A DNA stretch of 42,890 nucleotides from Blastocatellia bacterium (GTDB lineage Bacteria; Acidobacteriota; Blastocatellia; RBC074): the NCBI GenBank assembly GCA_016789725.1, contig JAEUQN010000039.1, positions 1 through 42,890 of the forward strand. Direction: 5' to 3'. Shown in pieces: positions 1-9,682 of this stretch. The translations under genes were made by a program, and so were the position numbers. The notes beneath the pieces were generated by a model, which was given only the letters and a program-made list of their open reading frames with translations, ran no database searches and was not told the DNA's origin. Numbering within the stretch: position 1 is the stretch's first letter; each line of letters opens with the position of its first letter.

Positions 1-16
1 TAGTATTTTTCTGTAT

Positions 17-2137
17 ATGCATGAGCATCCAGTCAAACTAATGGTAGTGGGTGACGAACAAAACGATTACGTCGTGATTCGTGACCTCCTGACAAATCAC
101 TGTAATCCCCCGCTGGAAGTTGTGTGGGTCGAACACAATGAAGCAGCTTTGACGGCCCTTTTACAAGGGAAGTATGACATCTGTTTTATCGGGGGGGATG
201 CTGAAACCTTAAATGGATTAGAGTGGCTGTGGGAGGCTCAAGCGAATGGCAATCAAGTACCTGTCATTGTCCTGACGGAACCTCATGACCATGAACTGAA
301 TTTGGCGTTGCTGGAAGCTGGCGCTACGGATTATTTAGTTCGCTCGCAATTGACCGCTTCATTGTTGACCTGTGCCATTCGTGCGGCGCTGCGAGGGGCG
401 CAAGCCCTCGCAGCTTTGCGATCCAGTGAAGAGCGTTATGAATTGACGGCCAATGGCGCGAATGATGGCTTGTGGGACTGGGACCTGAAAAAGAACGTGG
501 CCCATTTTTCGTTGCGTTGGAAATCCATGCTGGGGTATGCCGATGACTCTATCGGAAATAGCCCGGAAGAATGGTTCAGTCGCGTTCACCCGGAAGATTA
601 TCCCGCCCTGGAACGTGCTTTGGCAGCGCATCTGGATGGGCAAACGGCGCACTTTGAGCATGAGCATCGCATGTTGCATCAGGACGGCAATTATTGCTGG
701 ATGATGAGCCGGGGCATTGCGGTCCGCGATGAGGCGGGGAAAGGCCGTCGGATGGTAGGGTCGCAAACGGACATCACACTGCGTCGGCAGGCCGAGGAGA
801 AGCTTCGCTATGGTGCGTTACACGATGATTTGACGGGGTTGCCGAATCGCGCCGCGTTTATGGAACGATTGCGGCGTTCGCTGGATCGCGCGCGGCTGGA
901 CGATGAATATGTGTTTGCCGTTCTGTTTTTAGATCTGGATCGCTTCAAAATTATCAACGATAGCCTGGGGCATCGCGTAGGCGACCAACTGATTATTGAA
1001 ATTGCTCGTCGCCTTGATTCTTCCTTGCGTCCCAGCGATTTGGTCGCGCGATTAGGGGGCGATGAGTTCGTGGTTTTGATAGATCATTTGCGGGAAGAAC
1101 AAGACGTTGCCTATGTTGCCGAACGCATTCAGAAAATTCTTTCGGTGCCTATTGCGCTGGATGAACGCGAAGTTTTCACCACCGTCAGCATTGGCATTAC
1201 GATGAGTTCGTCGCTTTCCGAATGTGCCGAGGATTTACTGCGCGAAGCTGACACCGCCATGCATCGCGCGAAGTACAATGGCAAGGCCCGCTTTGAAATT
1301 TTCGATCCGCAAATGCGCGAACAGGCTTTACGCTTGATGCAATTGGAAACAGATTTGCGTCGTGCCTTGAGCCGTGAAGAGTTCGTGTTGTATTACCAGC
1401 CAATCATCTCCTTTGAGTCGGGACGACTGGCAGGCTTTGAAGCCCTGATTCGGTGGAATCATCCGCAGAAAGGGTTTGTCGGGCCTGGTGAGTTCATCCC
1501 GATTGCCGAGGACAACGGAATGATTAACCCCATCGGTCGTTGGGTTTTATACGAGGCCTGTCGTCAGATGCGCGAATGGCAACGGAGCCATGTAGGTGGA
1601 CTCCCACTCACGATGAGCGTCAATCTTTCCGGCAAGCAATTTTCGCAACCAAATTTGATCGAAACCATCGCGGGGATTTTGAAAGATACAGACTTGCCGG
1701 CATCGTTTCTCAAACTGGAAATTACGGAAACAGTCATTATGGAAAATGCCGATTCGGCAGCCGAGATGCTCAATGAACTCAAAGCTCTCGGCAGCCAATT
1801 AGCCATTGACGATTTCGGCACGGGTTATTCTTCTTTCAGCCATCTGCATCGCTTTCCCATTGATACCTTAAAAATAGACCGCGCTTTCGTCAGCCGTATG
1901 GATGTGTCCCTCGAAAGCTCAGAAATCGTCCGTACCATTTTGACGCTGGCCCACAACCTGAAAATGTCGGTGGTTGCTGAAGGCGTTGAGACCTCGAACC
2001 AGATTAAGCAATTGCGGAATCTGGGCTGTGAGTATGGACAGGGATATTTTATTCATCGCCCGATGCCTGCTGCCGAAGCGGGGCAATTGATTGCGGATGA
2101 GCTTCAGGACGGCATCGGCATTCGCAAGGCGGCATAA
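17..2137 (+). CDS. REC-PAS-GGDEF-EAL c-di-GMP turnover protein with degenerate receiver
   Basis: Bifunctional-type c-di-GMP enzyme: the GGDEF domain would make c-di-GMP from GTP and the EAL domain hydrolyse it to pGpG. Domain order is receiver-like (about 5-115), PAS/PAC (about 140-260), GGDEF (about 265-430), EAL (about 445-690). The cyclase signature GGDEF is intact at 347-351, and an inhibitory-site RxxD (RPSD, 338-341) lies exactly five residues before it. The EAL signature is intact (475-477), with later metal-site motifs IDDFGTGYSS and AEGVET. The receiver domain lacks the usual phospho-accepting Asp: by alignment to the downstream Gly, Gly59 stands there, and the conserved Lys near its end is Arg. 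No transmembrane segment, so probably cytosolic. The frame stays open to the left edge, so the true start may lie upstream, although residue 1 sits where receiver proteins usually begin. An intrinsic terminator follows. Confidence 0.93.
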   Translation: MHEHPVKLMVVGDEQNDYVVIRDLLTNHCNPPLEVVWVEHNEAALTALLQGKYDICFIGGDAETLNGLEWLWEAQANGNQVPVIVLTEPHDHELNLALLEAGATDYLVRSQLTASLLTCAIRAALRGAQALAALRSSEERYELTANGANDGLWDWDLKKNVAHFSLRWKSMLGYADDSIGNSPEEWFSRVHPEDYPALERALAAHLDGQTAHFEHEHRMLHQDGNYCWMMSRGIAVRDEAGKGRRMVGSQTDITLRRQAEEKLRYGALHDDLTGLPNRAAFMERLRRSLDRARLDDEYVFAVLFLDLDRFKIINDSLGHRVGDQLIIEIARRLDSSLRPSDLVARLGGDEFVVLIDHLREEQDVAYVAERIQKILSVPIALDEREVFTTVSIGITMSSSLSECAEDLLREADTAMHRAKYNGKARFEIFDPQMREQALRLMQLETDLRRALSREEFVLYYQPIISFESGRLAGFEALIRWNHPQKGFVGPGEFIPIAEDNGMINPIGRWVLYEACRQMREWQRSHVGGLPLTMSVNLSGKQFSQPNLIETIAGILKDTDLPASFLKLEITETVIMENADSAAEMLNELKALGSQLAIDDFGTGYSSFSHLHRFPIDTLKIDRAFVSRMDVSLESSEIVRTILTLAHNLKMSVVAEGVETSNQIKQLRNLGCEYGQGYFIHRPMPAAEAGQLIADELQDGIGIRKAA

Positions 2138-2162
2138 AGATTTCCGGCTCAGGTCAGGTACA

Positions 2163-2197
2163 AAGGCGAGAGGGCTACCAGCTTCTCGCCTTTTTAT
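2163..2197 (+). terminator. Intrinsic terminator of the GGDEF-EAL gene
   Basis: A stem of AAGGCGAGA (2163-2171) and TCTCGCCTT (2184-2192) with a 12-nt loop is followed by a T-rich run. It lies 26 bp after the stop codon. Confidence 0.88.
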
Positions 2198-2301
2198 TTA
2201 AGACGGGATTTACAAACCTGCGTAACCTTCAGATACTAACAGCCTCGGCGAAGTCAGGTAGTCGAATGGCCTGCTTGACTCATTTGAAAAGCAAGAATCT
2301 T

Positions 2302-2322
2302 AAACAGGCGGGCCGCCTGTTT
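2302..2322. promoter_or_regulatory. Perfect 10+1+10 palindrome upstream of the DUF4870 gene
   Basis: AAACAGGCGG and its reverse complement flank a single G, 20 bp before the DUF4870 start codon. It could be an operator or, because T residues follow, a short hairpin in the leader. The sequence alone does not decide. Confidence 0.45.
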
Positions 2323-2342
2323 TACAGTTTTGAGATGGCTTT

Positions 2343-2693
2343 ATGCACGAAACTTCAAAAGACGACCGCACGTGGGCTTTGATCTGTCATCTGGCCGGGT
2401 TTGCCGGGCTGACGGGGATTCCGTTTGGCAATATTCTGGCCCCATTGATCGTGTGGATGATTAAGAAAGATCAGTCCTGGTTCGTTAACGATCAGGGCAA
2501 GGAAGCGATCAATTTCCAAATCAGCCTGACCATCTACGCGATCATTGCTGCGATTCTGATTTTCATTCTGATTGGTATTCCGCTTTTATTTGCTTTGGGG
2601 ATTGCGTGGCTGGTTTTGATGATTATTGCGGCGATTAAGGCCAATGAAGGTATCACCTACCGCTACCCGGCGACGCTGCGGTTCATTAAATAA
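2343..2693 (+). CDS. DUF4870 domain-containing small membrane protein
   Basis: 116-residue inner-membrane protein of the DUF4870 (Tic20-like) family, with no established biochemical role. Family features seen: an N-terminal AxxCHLAGF-type helix start, the block IPFGNILAPLIVWMIKKD, then FVNDQGKEAINFQ and, after two hydrophobic helices (about 58-98), the ending IKANEGxxYRYPATLRFIK-like motif. Length is typical. No strong Shine-Dalgarno sequence precedes the ATG. Its 3' end overlaps the convergent hemC-hemD gene by 8 bp, so the two stop codons interlock and no terminator fits between them. Confidence 0.88.
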   Translation: MHETSKDDRTWALICHLAGFAGLTGIPFGNILAPLIVWMIKKDQSWFVNDQGKEAINFQISLTIYAIIAAILIFILIGIPLLFALGIAWLVLMIIAAIKANEGITYRYPATLRFIK

Positions 2694-4932
2694 GCGGATG
2701 ACTGTCTCTGATGAGCAACTCCACAATAGCTGGCGTAGTGTGTTCCTGTGGCAATAAGTGAACTGTCAGACCGCACTGCTCAGCGGCCTTCGCTGTCACG
2801 GGGCCAATGCAGGCAACACGCGTGTTGGGTAAGTGGGGTGCCAACTGATCTGAATCCAACAACACCGCCAGATTATTGACGGTCGAGGGACTCGTAAAGA
2901 TGGCGTAATCGGCTGGTTGATGACTAATAAGCGAGACGATTTCTTCGGTGGATACGTCGGGCAGGACATTTTGATAGGTTTCGACGACATCTACCATCAC
3001 ACCAAGTTTTTCCAAAGAAGGGCGAATGACGTCGCGCGTTGCTTTGGCCGCAGGCAAGAGCATCCGCGTGCCGCGCAGTCGTTGCCCCACACCATATTTA
3101 CGGATGAAAGTTGAGGCCAGGGTTTCCGCCGTAAATTTTGATGGGGTTAAATCTACCTGAAGCCGTTCTTCTAATAACTTGTCGGCTGTCTTTTTACCCA
3201 CCGCGCAAATCTTCAGCGCCGCCAACTCTGCGCGCCCATGCCCCGTTTCATCAAAGCGATGGAGGAAATGCGTCACGGCATTCGAACTGGTGAACACGAG
3301 CCAGTGATAGTAGCGTAATTTGCTGATGGCGTCGTCCAACGCGTGCCAGCTATCAGGCGGTCGAATCTCAATCGTCGGACACAAAATAACGGTTGCGCCG
3401 TAGCTTTGAAGGGAGTGCGCCAGCCCGTCTGCCTGATGACGCGCGCGCGTCACGATGATTCGTTTGCCCGTCAGCAATTGCTGAGAGGCGGGTTTTGCGG
3501 CTGGCTGGATCGTTATGGATGATGCTTCTGGGACTGGCCATGATGCCAACACGGGTTCCGCTTTCACCGCAACGGAGGGCGGAACTCTTAATTCTTTGGG
3601 GCGGTCTGTGGATGCAATCATCCCTGATTCGATCACTAATTCCGTAGGTGGCTCAAACGAAGTTTCGGGAAGAGGCGCAACACTGAAATAGGTTTCAAAG
3701 GCCGACTCCGAGCCTTCTTCTCGCATCATCAAGCCTTCATCTTCTTCAACTTCAATCTCTTCCTCAAGGACAGCGATGGCGACTTCGTTGTTAGATTCAT
3801 CAAGCAGCGCAAGCCTTTCATCCGCTAAAGCGGAATTGATAGGAGTCGTTGATTTACCCTCGATGGGTGCGAACCCTGTAATTCCTGACGACCCCATAGC
3901 GGGCGTTGAGGAAGTGGCAGGAGCAGATGTCGGAGACGCAAAGGGAGATGCCGAAAAGTCTTCCGGCGGATTATCGGGCGGGCCAAAATCGTCTCCCTCG
4001 TTCAATAAGTCACGGGCACCTGCTGCAATTAAATGACGTGCCAGCAGACTGCCTAGCTCTTCGCACTTGTACTGTGACCCGATGACCTCATGGCGGACGA
4101 CTTTCGTTCCAATCAGGTTGCTCACCAACGCTTCCAGTTTTAACTGTGTGCCATCGGGAGTTGTTTCAACCTGTCCAAAGGCTGCAATCGGAACCGCGCA
4201 CCCGCCGCCGAGTCCTTTGAGCAAAGCGCGTTCGGCCTCGACTGCGCTGCGAGTGGGCCAATCATTGAGACCGTCCACTAAAAAATTCGTGCGTTCGTCT
4301 TCGATACAAGTCTCGATGCCCAGCGCACCTTGCCCGACCGCCGGAAGTAGATGATGAACTGGGATAAGCTGTGTGATGCGCGCACTGTAGCCCAGTCGAA
4401 TGAGTCCCGCTGCCGCCAGAATGATGGCGTCAAACTCGCCTTCTTCAAGTTTGCGCAAGCGGGTTTCGACATTGCCGCGCAATTCAAAGATCTGGGCATC
4501 CGGGCGCAGATGACGAATTTGCGCCGCCCGTCGCGGGCTACTGGTCCCGATGCGTGGTTGGACGGGTAAACTCAGAAGAGAATTAACGCGAGAAACCAAA
4601 CGCCGATTGACGACCAGCGCGTCACGTGGGTCTTCGCGTTTGGTAATTGCCCCCAGATGCAAACCATCGGGTAAAGTGGTCGGTAAATCTTTCAGGCTGT
4701 GAACGGCTAAATCAATCGTCCGGGCGTAGAGTGCTTCTTCAATCTCTTTAGTGAACACACCTTTGCCTGGCATCCGTGCGAGAGATGCTTCGGTTAGTTT
4801 ATCGCCGGTTGTTTTAATGATCTCGATTTCGACTGTGAGGCCGTCGTGCAAGCGTTCGAGTTCGGCCTTAACCCAGTTCGCCTGCCAAAGGGCAAGTTTG
4901 CTACCACGAGACCCGATAATCAGGTTCGGCAT
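2686..4932 (-). CDS. hemCD: Bifunctional hydroxymethylbilane synthase / uroporphyrinogen-III synthase (HemC-HemD fusion)
   Basis: Two consecutive haem/tetrapyrrole steps in one 748-residue cytosolic protein. HemC (about 1-310) polymerises four porphobilinogens; HemD (about 486-748) closes the ring to uroporphyrinogen III. HemC is recognised from the start LIIGSRGSKLALWQA, the segment HSLKDLPTTLPDGL, and the dipyrromethane-cofactor Cys in GGGCAVPIAAFG (Cys245). HemD is recognised from GKRIIVTRARHQADG, VFTSSNAV and FTSPSTVNNL. Between them is a linker of about 175 residues, rich in Pro, Ser, Ala, Glu and Asp, with no recognisable domain. The frame is open upstream, but ATG 4932 gives the normal HemC N-terminus directly, so I chose it; the 94 codons upstream look non-coding. 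Divergent from moxR. Confidence 0.93.
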   Translation of the reverse strand: MPNLIIGSRGSKLALWQANWVKAELERLHDGLTVEIEIIKTTGDKLTEASLARMPGKGVFTKEIEEALYARTIDLAVHSLKDLPTTLPDGLHLGAITKREDPRDALVVNRRLVSRVNSLLSLPVQPRIGTSSPRRAAQIRHLRPDAQIFELRGNVETRLRKLEEGEFDAIILAAAGLIRLGYSARITQLIPVHHLLPAVGQGALGIETCIEDERTNFLVDGLNDWPTRSAVEAERALLKGLGGGCAVPIAAFGQVETTPDGTQLKLEALVSNLIGTKVVRHEVIGSQYKCEELGSLLARHLIAAGARDLLNEGDDFGPPDNPPEDFSASPFASPTSAPATSSTPAMGSSGITGFAPIEGKSTTPINSALADERLALLDESNNEVAIAVLEEEIEVEEDEGLMMREEGSESAFETYFSVAPLPETSFEPPTELVIESGMIASTDRPKELRVPPSVAVKAEPVLASWPVPEASSITIQPAAKPASQQLLTGKRIIVTRARHQADGLAHSLQSYGATVILCPTIEIRPPDSWHALDDAISKLRYYHWLVFTSSNAVTHFLHRFDETGHGRAELAALKICAVGKKTADKLLEERLQVDLTPSKFTAETLASTFIRKYGVGQRLRGTRMLLPAAKATRDVIRPSLEKLGVMVDVVETYQNVLPDVSTEEIVSLISHQPADYAIFTSPSTVNNLAVLLDSDQLAPHLPNTRVACIGPVTAKAAEQCGLTVHLLPQEHTTPAIVELLIRDSHPLI

Positions 4933-5019
4933 ATTATCTTTACGATTTGGGCGGGACACGGGCGCAAGCTTAGCGTTTTTTGACACCTGACGCAATGGCG
5001 AATCTTTAAACCTCTCAAC

Positions 5020-5048
5020 TTGTCGCATGCGGCTTCTTTCGTTATAGT
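5020..5048 (+). promoter_or_regulatory. Sigma70-type promoter for the MoxR gene
   Basis: TTGTCG (5020-5025), 17-bp spacer, TATAGT (5043-5048). The start codon lies about 70 bp downstream. Confidence 0.6.
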
Positions 5049-5119
5049 GTGCGGCGTTTTCAAGGCTTCTTTTATCAATAAGTTGTTTGTGTGGCCCCGA
5101 ATGAAAGCAGGTAGCGAGG

Positions 5120-6148
5120 ATGGAAAACTCCGAGATCGCCAATTCAGTTATTATTCCTTTGGAGCGCGAACGCCTCGCGTCGCCAACCCCAGCGCCGTTT
5201 AATTCTGTCAGCACGATTGCCGCGCAGATTCGCCAGGAAATTCACAAAGTTATCGTTGGGCAGGACGAAATCATTGACCAGATTCTGATTTGCTTGTTTG
5301 CTGAGGGGCACGCATTGCTTGAAGGTGTGCCGGGAACTGCCAAAACGCTGCTTATTAAAACGCTCGCCAAAGTCATCGGCGCATCGTTCAACCGCATCCA
5401 GTTCACCCCTGATCTGATGCCGTCCGACATTACCGGCACAAATATTTTCAACCTGAACACTTCGCAATTTACCTTGCGCAACGGCCCGGTATTTACGGAT
5501 TTGCTGCTTGCCGATGAAATTAACCGCACGCCTCCGAAAACGCAGGCCGCGCTACTGGAAGCAATGGAAGAGCGGCAGGTTTCAATTGACGGCGAAAGTC
5601 ATCCGCTGTCACCGCTGTTTTTGGTGTTGGCGACCGAAAACCCAATTGAATATGAAGGCACATATCCGTTGCCCGAAGCACAGTTGGATCGCTTTCTGCT
5701 CAAAGTTCTGATTTCGTACCCGACCGAAGAACAGGAATTACAAGTCATCGCCAATTGGCAAGCTGGATTTAATGCGCGCAAATTGGAAGCCGTGAACTTG
5801 CAACCGCTCGCTGATCCCGCCGCGATTGCCGAAACGCGCGCCGCCGTTCGCCGCGTGACAGTCGAACCCGGTGTGCAAAAATATTTAGTTGAAATTGTCC
5901 GCCGCACGCGCGAACACGCCAATATTCATTGGGGCGCAAGCCCGCGCGCTTCCGTCGCATTGTTGTTGGCAAGCAAGGCCCTCGCCGCGATGCGAGGCCG
6001 CGATTTCACGACGCCTGACGATGTTCGTGATGTCACGCATCCTGTGTTGCGCCATCGCATCGTGATGCGCTCCGACGCCGAGATCGAAGGCATCACGGCG
6101 GATCAGGTGATTGATGAAATTTTGGTTTCGGTCGAAGTGCCTCGGTAG
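5120..6148 (+). CDS. MoxR-family AAA+ ATPase
   Basis: 342-residue AAA+ chaperone-like ATPase of the MoxR family; members usually work with a neighbouring DUF58/VWA protein in maturing or assembling a partner complex. Visible: Walker A GVPGTAKT (69-76, Lys75), the MoxR block [12 protein letters not shown], Walker B LLADEIN (Asp132-Glu133), sensor 1 in LATENP, and sensor 2 in SPRAS. The C-terminal lid ends in [10 protein letters not shown], as is common in the family. ATG 5120 is preceded by GCAGG at about 8 nt. The DUF58 gene follows on the same strand, separated by a 124-bp hairpin repeat, so the pair probably forms one unit. The client is not evident here. Confidence 0.93.
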   Translation: MENSEIANSVIIPLERERLASPTPAPFNSVSTIAAQIRQEIHKVIVGQDEIIDQILICLFAEGHALLEGVPGTAKTLLIKTLAKVIGASFNRIQFTPDLMPSDITGTNIFNLNTSQFTLRNGPVFTDLLLADEINRTPPKTQAALLEAMEERQVSIDGESHPLSPLFLVLATENPIEYEGTYPLPEAQLDRFLLKVLISYPTEEQELQVIANWQAGFNARKLEAVNLQPLADPAAIAETRAAVRRVTVEPGVQKYLVEIVRRTREHANIHWGASPRASVALLLASKALAAMRGRDFTTPDDVRDVTHPVLRHRIVMRSDAEIEGITADQVIDEILVSVEVPR

Positions 6149-6158
6149 AATTGAGGCA

Positions 6159-6282
6159 ATCAAAAGGCAAAGGACAGGGGCGGAAGTGAAAAGATAGGCG
6201 CTTTGTTTTTTTCTTTTGATAAAAGCGGCACAGCCTTCCGAATAAACTTTTGCCATTTGCCTTTTGATATTTGCCTTTTGAG
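6159..6282. repeat. CAAAAGG-type hairpin element, copy 1
   Basis: Left arm carries units such as CAAAAGG and CAAAGGA; right arm carries their complements (TTTGCCTTTTGA repeated). The interior resembles copy 3 (38628-38747): both have a T-rich part, then TAAAAG, a GC...AGC block and the right arm. It ends 15 bp before the DUF58 start codon. Confidence 0.75.
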
Positions 6283-6297
6283 TTCGTGTCTTTTCCC

Positions 6298-7617
6298 ATG
6301 CTTTTCACTCGCCGCTTTTTCATCCTGCTTATTCTCGGCGTCATTCCGCCGTTGCTCACTTGGCCGTGGCCGGGTAGTAAGTGGTTGCTGATTGGGTGGA
6401 ACGTCGCCTTACTGGTCACGGCGTGGCTGGATCATCGGCAGGCGGAAGACGTTTCACAAATCGAAGCGACGCGTCATTTGTCGCAACGCTTCATCCTTGG
6501 GGCGGAAAATGAAGTGCAGATTGAATTAGCCATGCGCCCGACGCGACAACTCATATTCACCCTCAAAGACGAATATCCGCCAGAACTGGAATTACAGGGC
6601 GAACGATTGCTAACCTTCACGATTCCGCGCAAAGCCCGCAATTCCATCAAGCAAAGCTACAAACTGTTTGCCGCCGCGCGAGGTGATTATCACTTCGGTG
6701 ATTTGCTGTTGCGTTGGACTGCACCGTTTGGGCTGGTCGTCAAGCAGGCGCGCATCCCGGCAGCGCAAAGCGTCAAAGTTTATCCAAACCTCAGCGCCGC
6801 GAAACAACAGGAATTGCTCGCGCAGCGCAACCGGTTGCTACAAATTGGCATTCGGCGCACACGCTTAAAAGGTCAGGGCAGGGAATTTGAAAGCCTGCGC
6901 GATTACGTGCGCGGCGATGCGCTGCGGCATATTTCGTGGACGGCGACGGCGCGGCGCGGCAAGTTGGTGACGCGGCAATATCAGGCTGAACGCAATCAAA
7001 ATATCGTCGTGATGGTAGATGCTGGCCGCCTGATGACGTCGCGCATTGATAATTTGTCAAAGCTTGATCACGCGATCAATGCGGCTTTAGCGGTTGGCTT
7101 TGTCGCCAATCGGGGCTCTGACAATATCGGCTTACTTGCCTTTACGCGCGAAGTCATGTCGTATTTGCCCCCACAACATGGACATGCACAAATCAATGCG
7201 ATGCTTGAAGCCCTCTATAACCTCAAACCCCAGATGATTGAGCCTTCGTATGCAAGGGCCTTTCAGTATTTTGCGCAACATTGCAAACGCCGTTCGTTGG
7301 TCATCATTCTGACGGATTTGATTGACCGCGAAGCTTCAGGCGAATTATTAGCCTACACTGCAACATTGCTGCCTCGTCATTTGCCTTTGATCGTCACGAT
7401 TGGGGATAACGATTTGCGTGCCCTAGCTTCAGAAGAACCTTTGAAAGTAACAGATGTCTATCGGCAAAGTATCGCCGAAGAGTTATTACAACAACGCGAA
7501 GAAGCATTGGCACGGATTACTGAACTGGGCGGATTAGCCCTGGACGTTCCTGCCGGGCAGTTATCATTTCAATTAGTGAATAAGTACCTGGAAGTTAAAG
7601 CGCGCGGCCTGCTGTAG
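6298..7617 (+). CDS. DUF58 domain-containing protein (MoxR partner)
   Basis: 439-residue membrane-anchored protein of the DUF58 family. Two N-terminal hydrophobic helices (about residues 5-45) precede a beta-rich region and the DUF58 signature [15 protein letters not shown], followed by a VWA-like fold. The first strand of that fold ends in VVMVDAGR, so the DxSxS metal site is degenerate, as is frequent in DUF58 proteins. The paired MoxR ATPase lies directly upstream. An in-frame TTG lies at 6271, but it falls inside the hairpin repeat, so ATG 6298 is preferred. No Shine-Dalgarno sequence is visible. DUF58 proteins are thought to act with MoxR in envelope or complex assembly; the substrate is unknown. 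Confidence 0.9.
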   Translation: MLFTRRFFILLILGVIPPLLTWPWPGSKWLLIGWNVALLVTAWLDHRQAEDVSQIEATRHLSQRFILGAENEVQIELAMRPTRQLIFTLKDEYPPELELQGERLLTFTIPRKARNSIKQSYKLFAAARGDYHFGDLLLRWTAPFGLVVKQARIPAAQSVKVYPNLSAAKQQELLAQRNRLLQIGIRRTRLKGQGREFESLRDYVRGDALRHISWTATARRGKLVTRQYQAERNQNIVVMVDAGRLMTSRIDNLSKLDHAINAALAVGFVANRGSDNIGLLAFTREVMSYLPPQHGHAQINAMLEALYNLKPQMIEPSYARAFQYFAQHCKRRSLVIILTDLIDREASGELLAYTATLLPRHLPLIVTIGDNDLRALASEEPLKVTDVYRQSIAEELLQQREEALARITELGGLALDVPAGQLSFQLVNKYLEVKARGLL

Positions 7618-7652
7618 GATTAAAGCTTAGAAATTCGAGATTTAAGACCGGA

Positions 7653-9206
7653 ATGACAAGTGAAGTTGAAGTCTCCATAAATCGAAAAGCACAGTACATC
7701 AGCCTAGTGGCTTACGTGCTGGCAATTATTGCTGCCATCGTCCTCCGATATTATCAACTGGAGATAAAGCCATTACACCACGATGAAGGAGTGAATTCTC
7801 ACTTCCTCCTCAATTTGGCGAAGAGTGGTAAATATGCTTACGACCCAACGAATTATCATGGCCCAACCTTGTATTACTTCTCCTTGCTGACGCTGAAGCT
7901 ATTTGGTGAAAGTGAATTTGTACTGCGCCTGTACCCGGCACTCTGCGGCGTCTTGACAGTGGTTTTGATGTGGAGCTTACGGCGCGGGTTAGGTTTAGTG
8001 GGGACTCCGGTTGCTGCCTGGAGTTTAGCCTTGTCGCCCGGGCTGGTTTATTACTCACGCGACTTCATTCACGAATCGTCGTTTGGTTTTTTTACGGTTG
8101 GAGTTATCGTTTGTGCGTATAACCTTAGAGATAGTTATTTGTGGTTTCTGCCTGTTTTCGCGGGGCTATTATTTGCTACTAAAGAAACAGCCATTCACAC
8201 CATCGGGGTCTTAATCGCGGCTGTGTTTTGCGCAATGGTTTGGTACACGCTGAGGCTCATTCTGGCGCACACTGAAGTACAATTTTCTTTTACTCGTCTC
8301 TTTCGGCGCTTACCTTTGTCGTGGCAGTATTTATTATATTTTCTAGTTGTTTTTCTTCTAATTAACCTCGTCTTTTATTCTTCTTTCTTCACTAATTGGA
8401 AAGGAGTTGCCGATGCGGTTCGCTCGGTTTTTATGTGGACGGGGCGCGGCTTCAATGAGCATATTCACGATCATGTTTTTACTTACTATTTGGGCATTTT
8501 GATAAAGCTGGAGTTGCCATTGATAGTTGCTGCCGCCCTTGGAATCATAGTTACCTTATGGCGTGGGACGAAGTTCGGATTATTTTTGATGGCGTGGGCT
8601 TGTGGGATGGTTTTGGGGTATTCGAGAGTTCCGTATAAAACTCCTTGGTTAATGGTGAGTATGTTGATTGCGCTGGCGGTCTTTACCGGGTATGTAGCGC
8701 AGGAAATCTTCTCAATATTATCCATTACTCCCTTGCAAGTAGCGTTTTCAATTTTACTGATTGCTGTAGCTATACCCGTCTTTCTGCTTTCTTGGCAGGT
8801 GAATCTGCATAAGTATGAAGATAATGAAAACACAACCGGGTATTTTGCCGAATTTGGGAAGAAACGGAACTTTACAGCTTATACAGATACACAATATGGC
8901 TATGTTTATGCGCAGACGGACAAAGACTTGCTAAACTTAGTAAAAGAAGTTGAGCGGCTCAATCCAAGGTCTATTTATTACGCAACTTCAGAGTATTGGC
9001 CGTTACCTTGGTATTTCCGGGGCCTACAAGTTACGGGCTATGATGAGAAGGTACCAGAGAATGTGCAAGATGAGGTTTTGATTGCGTCAGACGATCAACG
9101 AGAAGAAGCCGAGAAGCAATTATTGGGCAAGTATCGCTCACAGGAATTTGTTCTCAGACCGGGTGTGAATTTAATTCTTTTTGCCAGGGAAGCGGTAGCG
9201 CGATGA
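7653..9206 (+). CDS. Agl23-type (TIGR03663-like) GT-C membrane glycosyltransferase
   Basis: 517-residue polytopic protein with about ten or more hydrophobic helices and a short soluble C-terminal domain (from about 400). After the first helix comes LHHDEGVNSHFLLNL, an acidic first-loop motif typical of GT-C enzymes that use lipid-linked sugars; YHGPTLYYFSL follows. This pattern matches TIGR03663, the 'flippase activity-associated protein Agl23' group. A role in protein or envelope glycosylation is an inference from that family. The gene begins 35 bp after the DUF58 stop codon and may share its transcript. Its codon use looks more AT-rich than the genes on either side. Donor and acceptor cannot be read from sequence. 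Confidence 0.82.
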   Translation: MTSEVEVSINRKAQYISLVAYVLAIIAAIVLRYYQLEIKPLHHDEGVNSHFLLNLAKSGKYAYDPTNYHGPTLYYFSLLTLKLFGESEFVLRLYPALCGVLTVVLMWSLRRGLGLVGTPVAAWSLALSPGLVYYSRDFIHESSFGFFTVGVIVCAYNLRDSYLWFLPVFAGLLFATKETAIHTIGVLIAAVFCAMVWYTLRLILAHTEVQFSFTRLFRRLPLSWQYLLYFLVVFLLINLVFYSSFFTNWKGVADAVRSVFMWTGRGFNEHIHDHVFTYYLGILIKLELPLIVAAALGIIVTLWRGTKFGLFLMAWACGMVLGYSRVPYKTPWLMVSMLIALAVFTGYVAQEIFSILSITPLQVAFSILLIAVAIPVFLLSWQVNLHKYEDNENTTGYFAEFGKKRNFTAYTDTQYGYVYAQTDKDLLNLVKEVERLNPRSIYYATSEYWPLPWYFRGLQVTGYDEKVPENVQDEVLIASDDQREEAEKQLLGKYRSQEFVLRPGVNLILFAREAVAR

Positions 9207-9682
9207 CGCTTTTTACCAGAAGATCATGGAAAAGCAAAGACGGACGCCATTGCGTTGCAACTCAAAAATCTTGCGTATTTATGCGGCTTTCAGCCTGATC
9301 CCACAGTTTTAATTGCTACTTGTAAAAGGCTGCCCTTGGCCGACTGTTTGTATTCATCCGGTACTTAGCATATATTGGCTACGTTAGTTCACTGATTAAT
9401 CACTGCCGCGATCACGCCACCGAATTCTCTATGCCGCGACTACGTCACTGATTGGTCCCTAAACTTTAGGCCCGGTGTCGAAAAAATTAACGTGGCAGTA
9501 GTGAATCCATTCAAAAAAACAACTTCTCTTTTCTTTCTGGGTTTTCTCTCGCCTTCATTTTATTCGCTTACGCTGTCCTTTATTGATTGAGGGACTTGGA
9601 CAGGCGATTTTCTGCCGTAGCCTCTACTCATGCAGGTCAGCATGGTCCGAATAATCCTGAGAAGAAAAGGTATCACCAAATT
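9207..9682. other. 476-bp intergenic region, probably holding the long RRM leader
   Basis: No convincing gene. It contains direct repeats of ACTGATT (9391 and 9448) and a T/A-rich stretch around 9480-9580. The RRM gene often carries a long structured leader in other bacteria, so part of this may be 5' UTR. I see no clear promoter. Confidence 0.4.

Noticed and set aside
4933..5214. N-terminal extension of HemC up to 5214
   Set aside because: The 94 extra codons have no HemC features, and the normal HemC N-terminus starts at ATG 4932.
6159..6282. CAAAAGG arrays as a CRISPR array
   Set aside because: Units are 7 nt, contiguous and in inverted arms, with no spacers of 30-40 nt and no cas genes.
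9393..9402. TGATTAATCA palindrome as a Crp/Fnr-type binding site
   Set aside because: The half-sites do not match TTGAT-N4-ATCAA or TGTGA-N6-TCACA well, and such short A/T palindromes are common.
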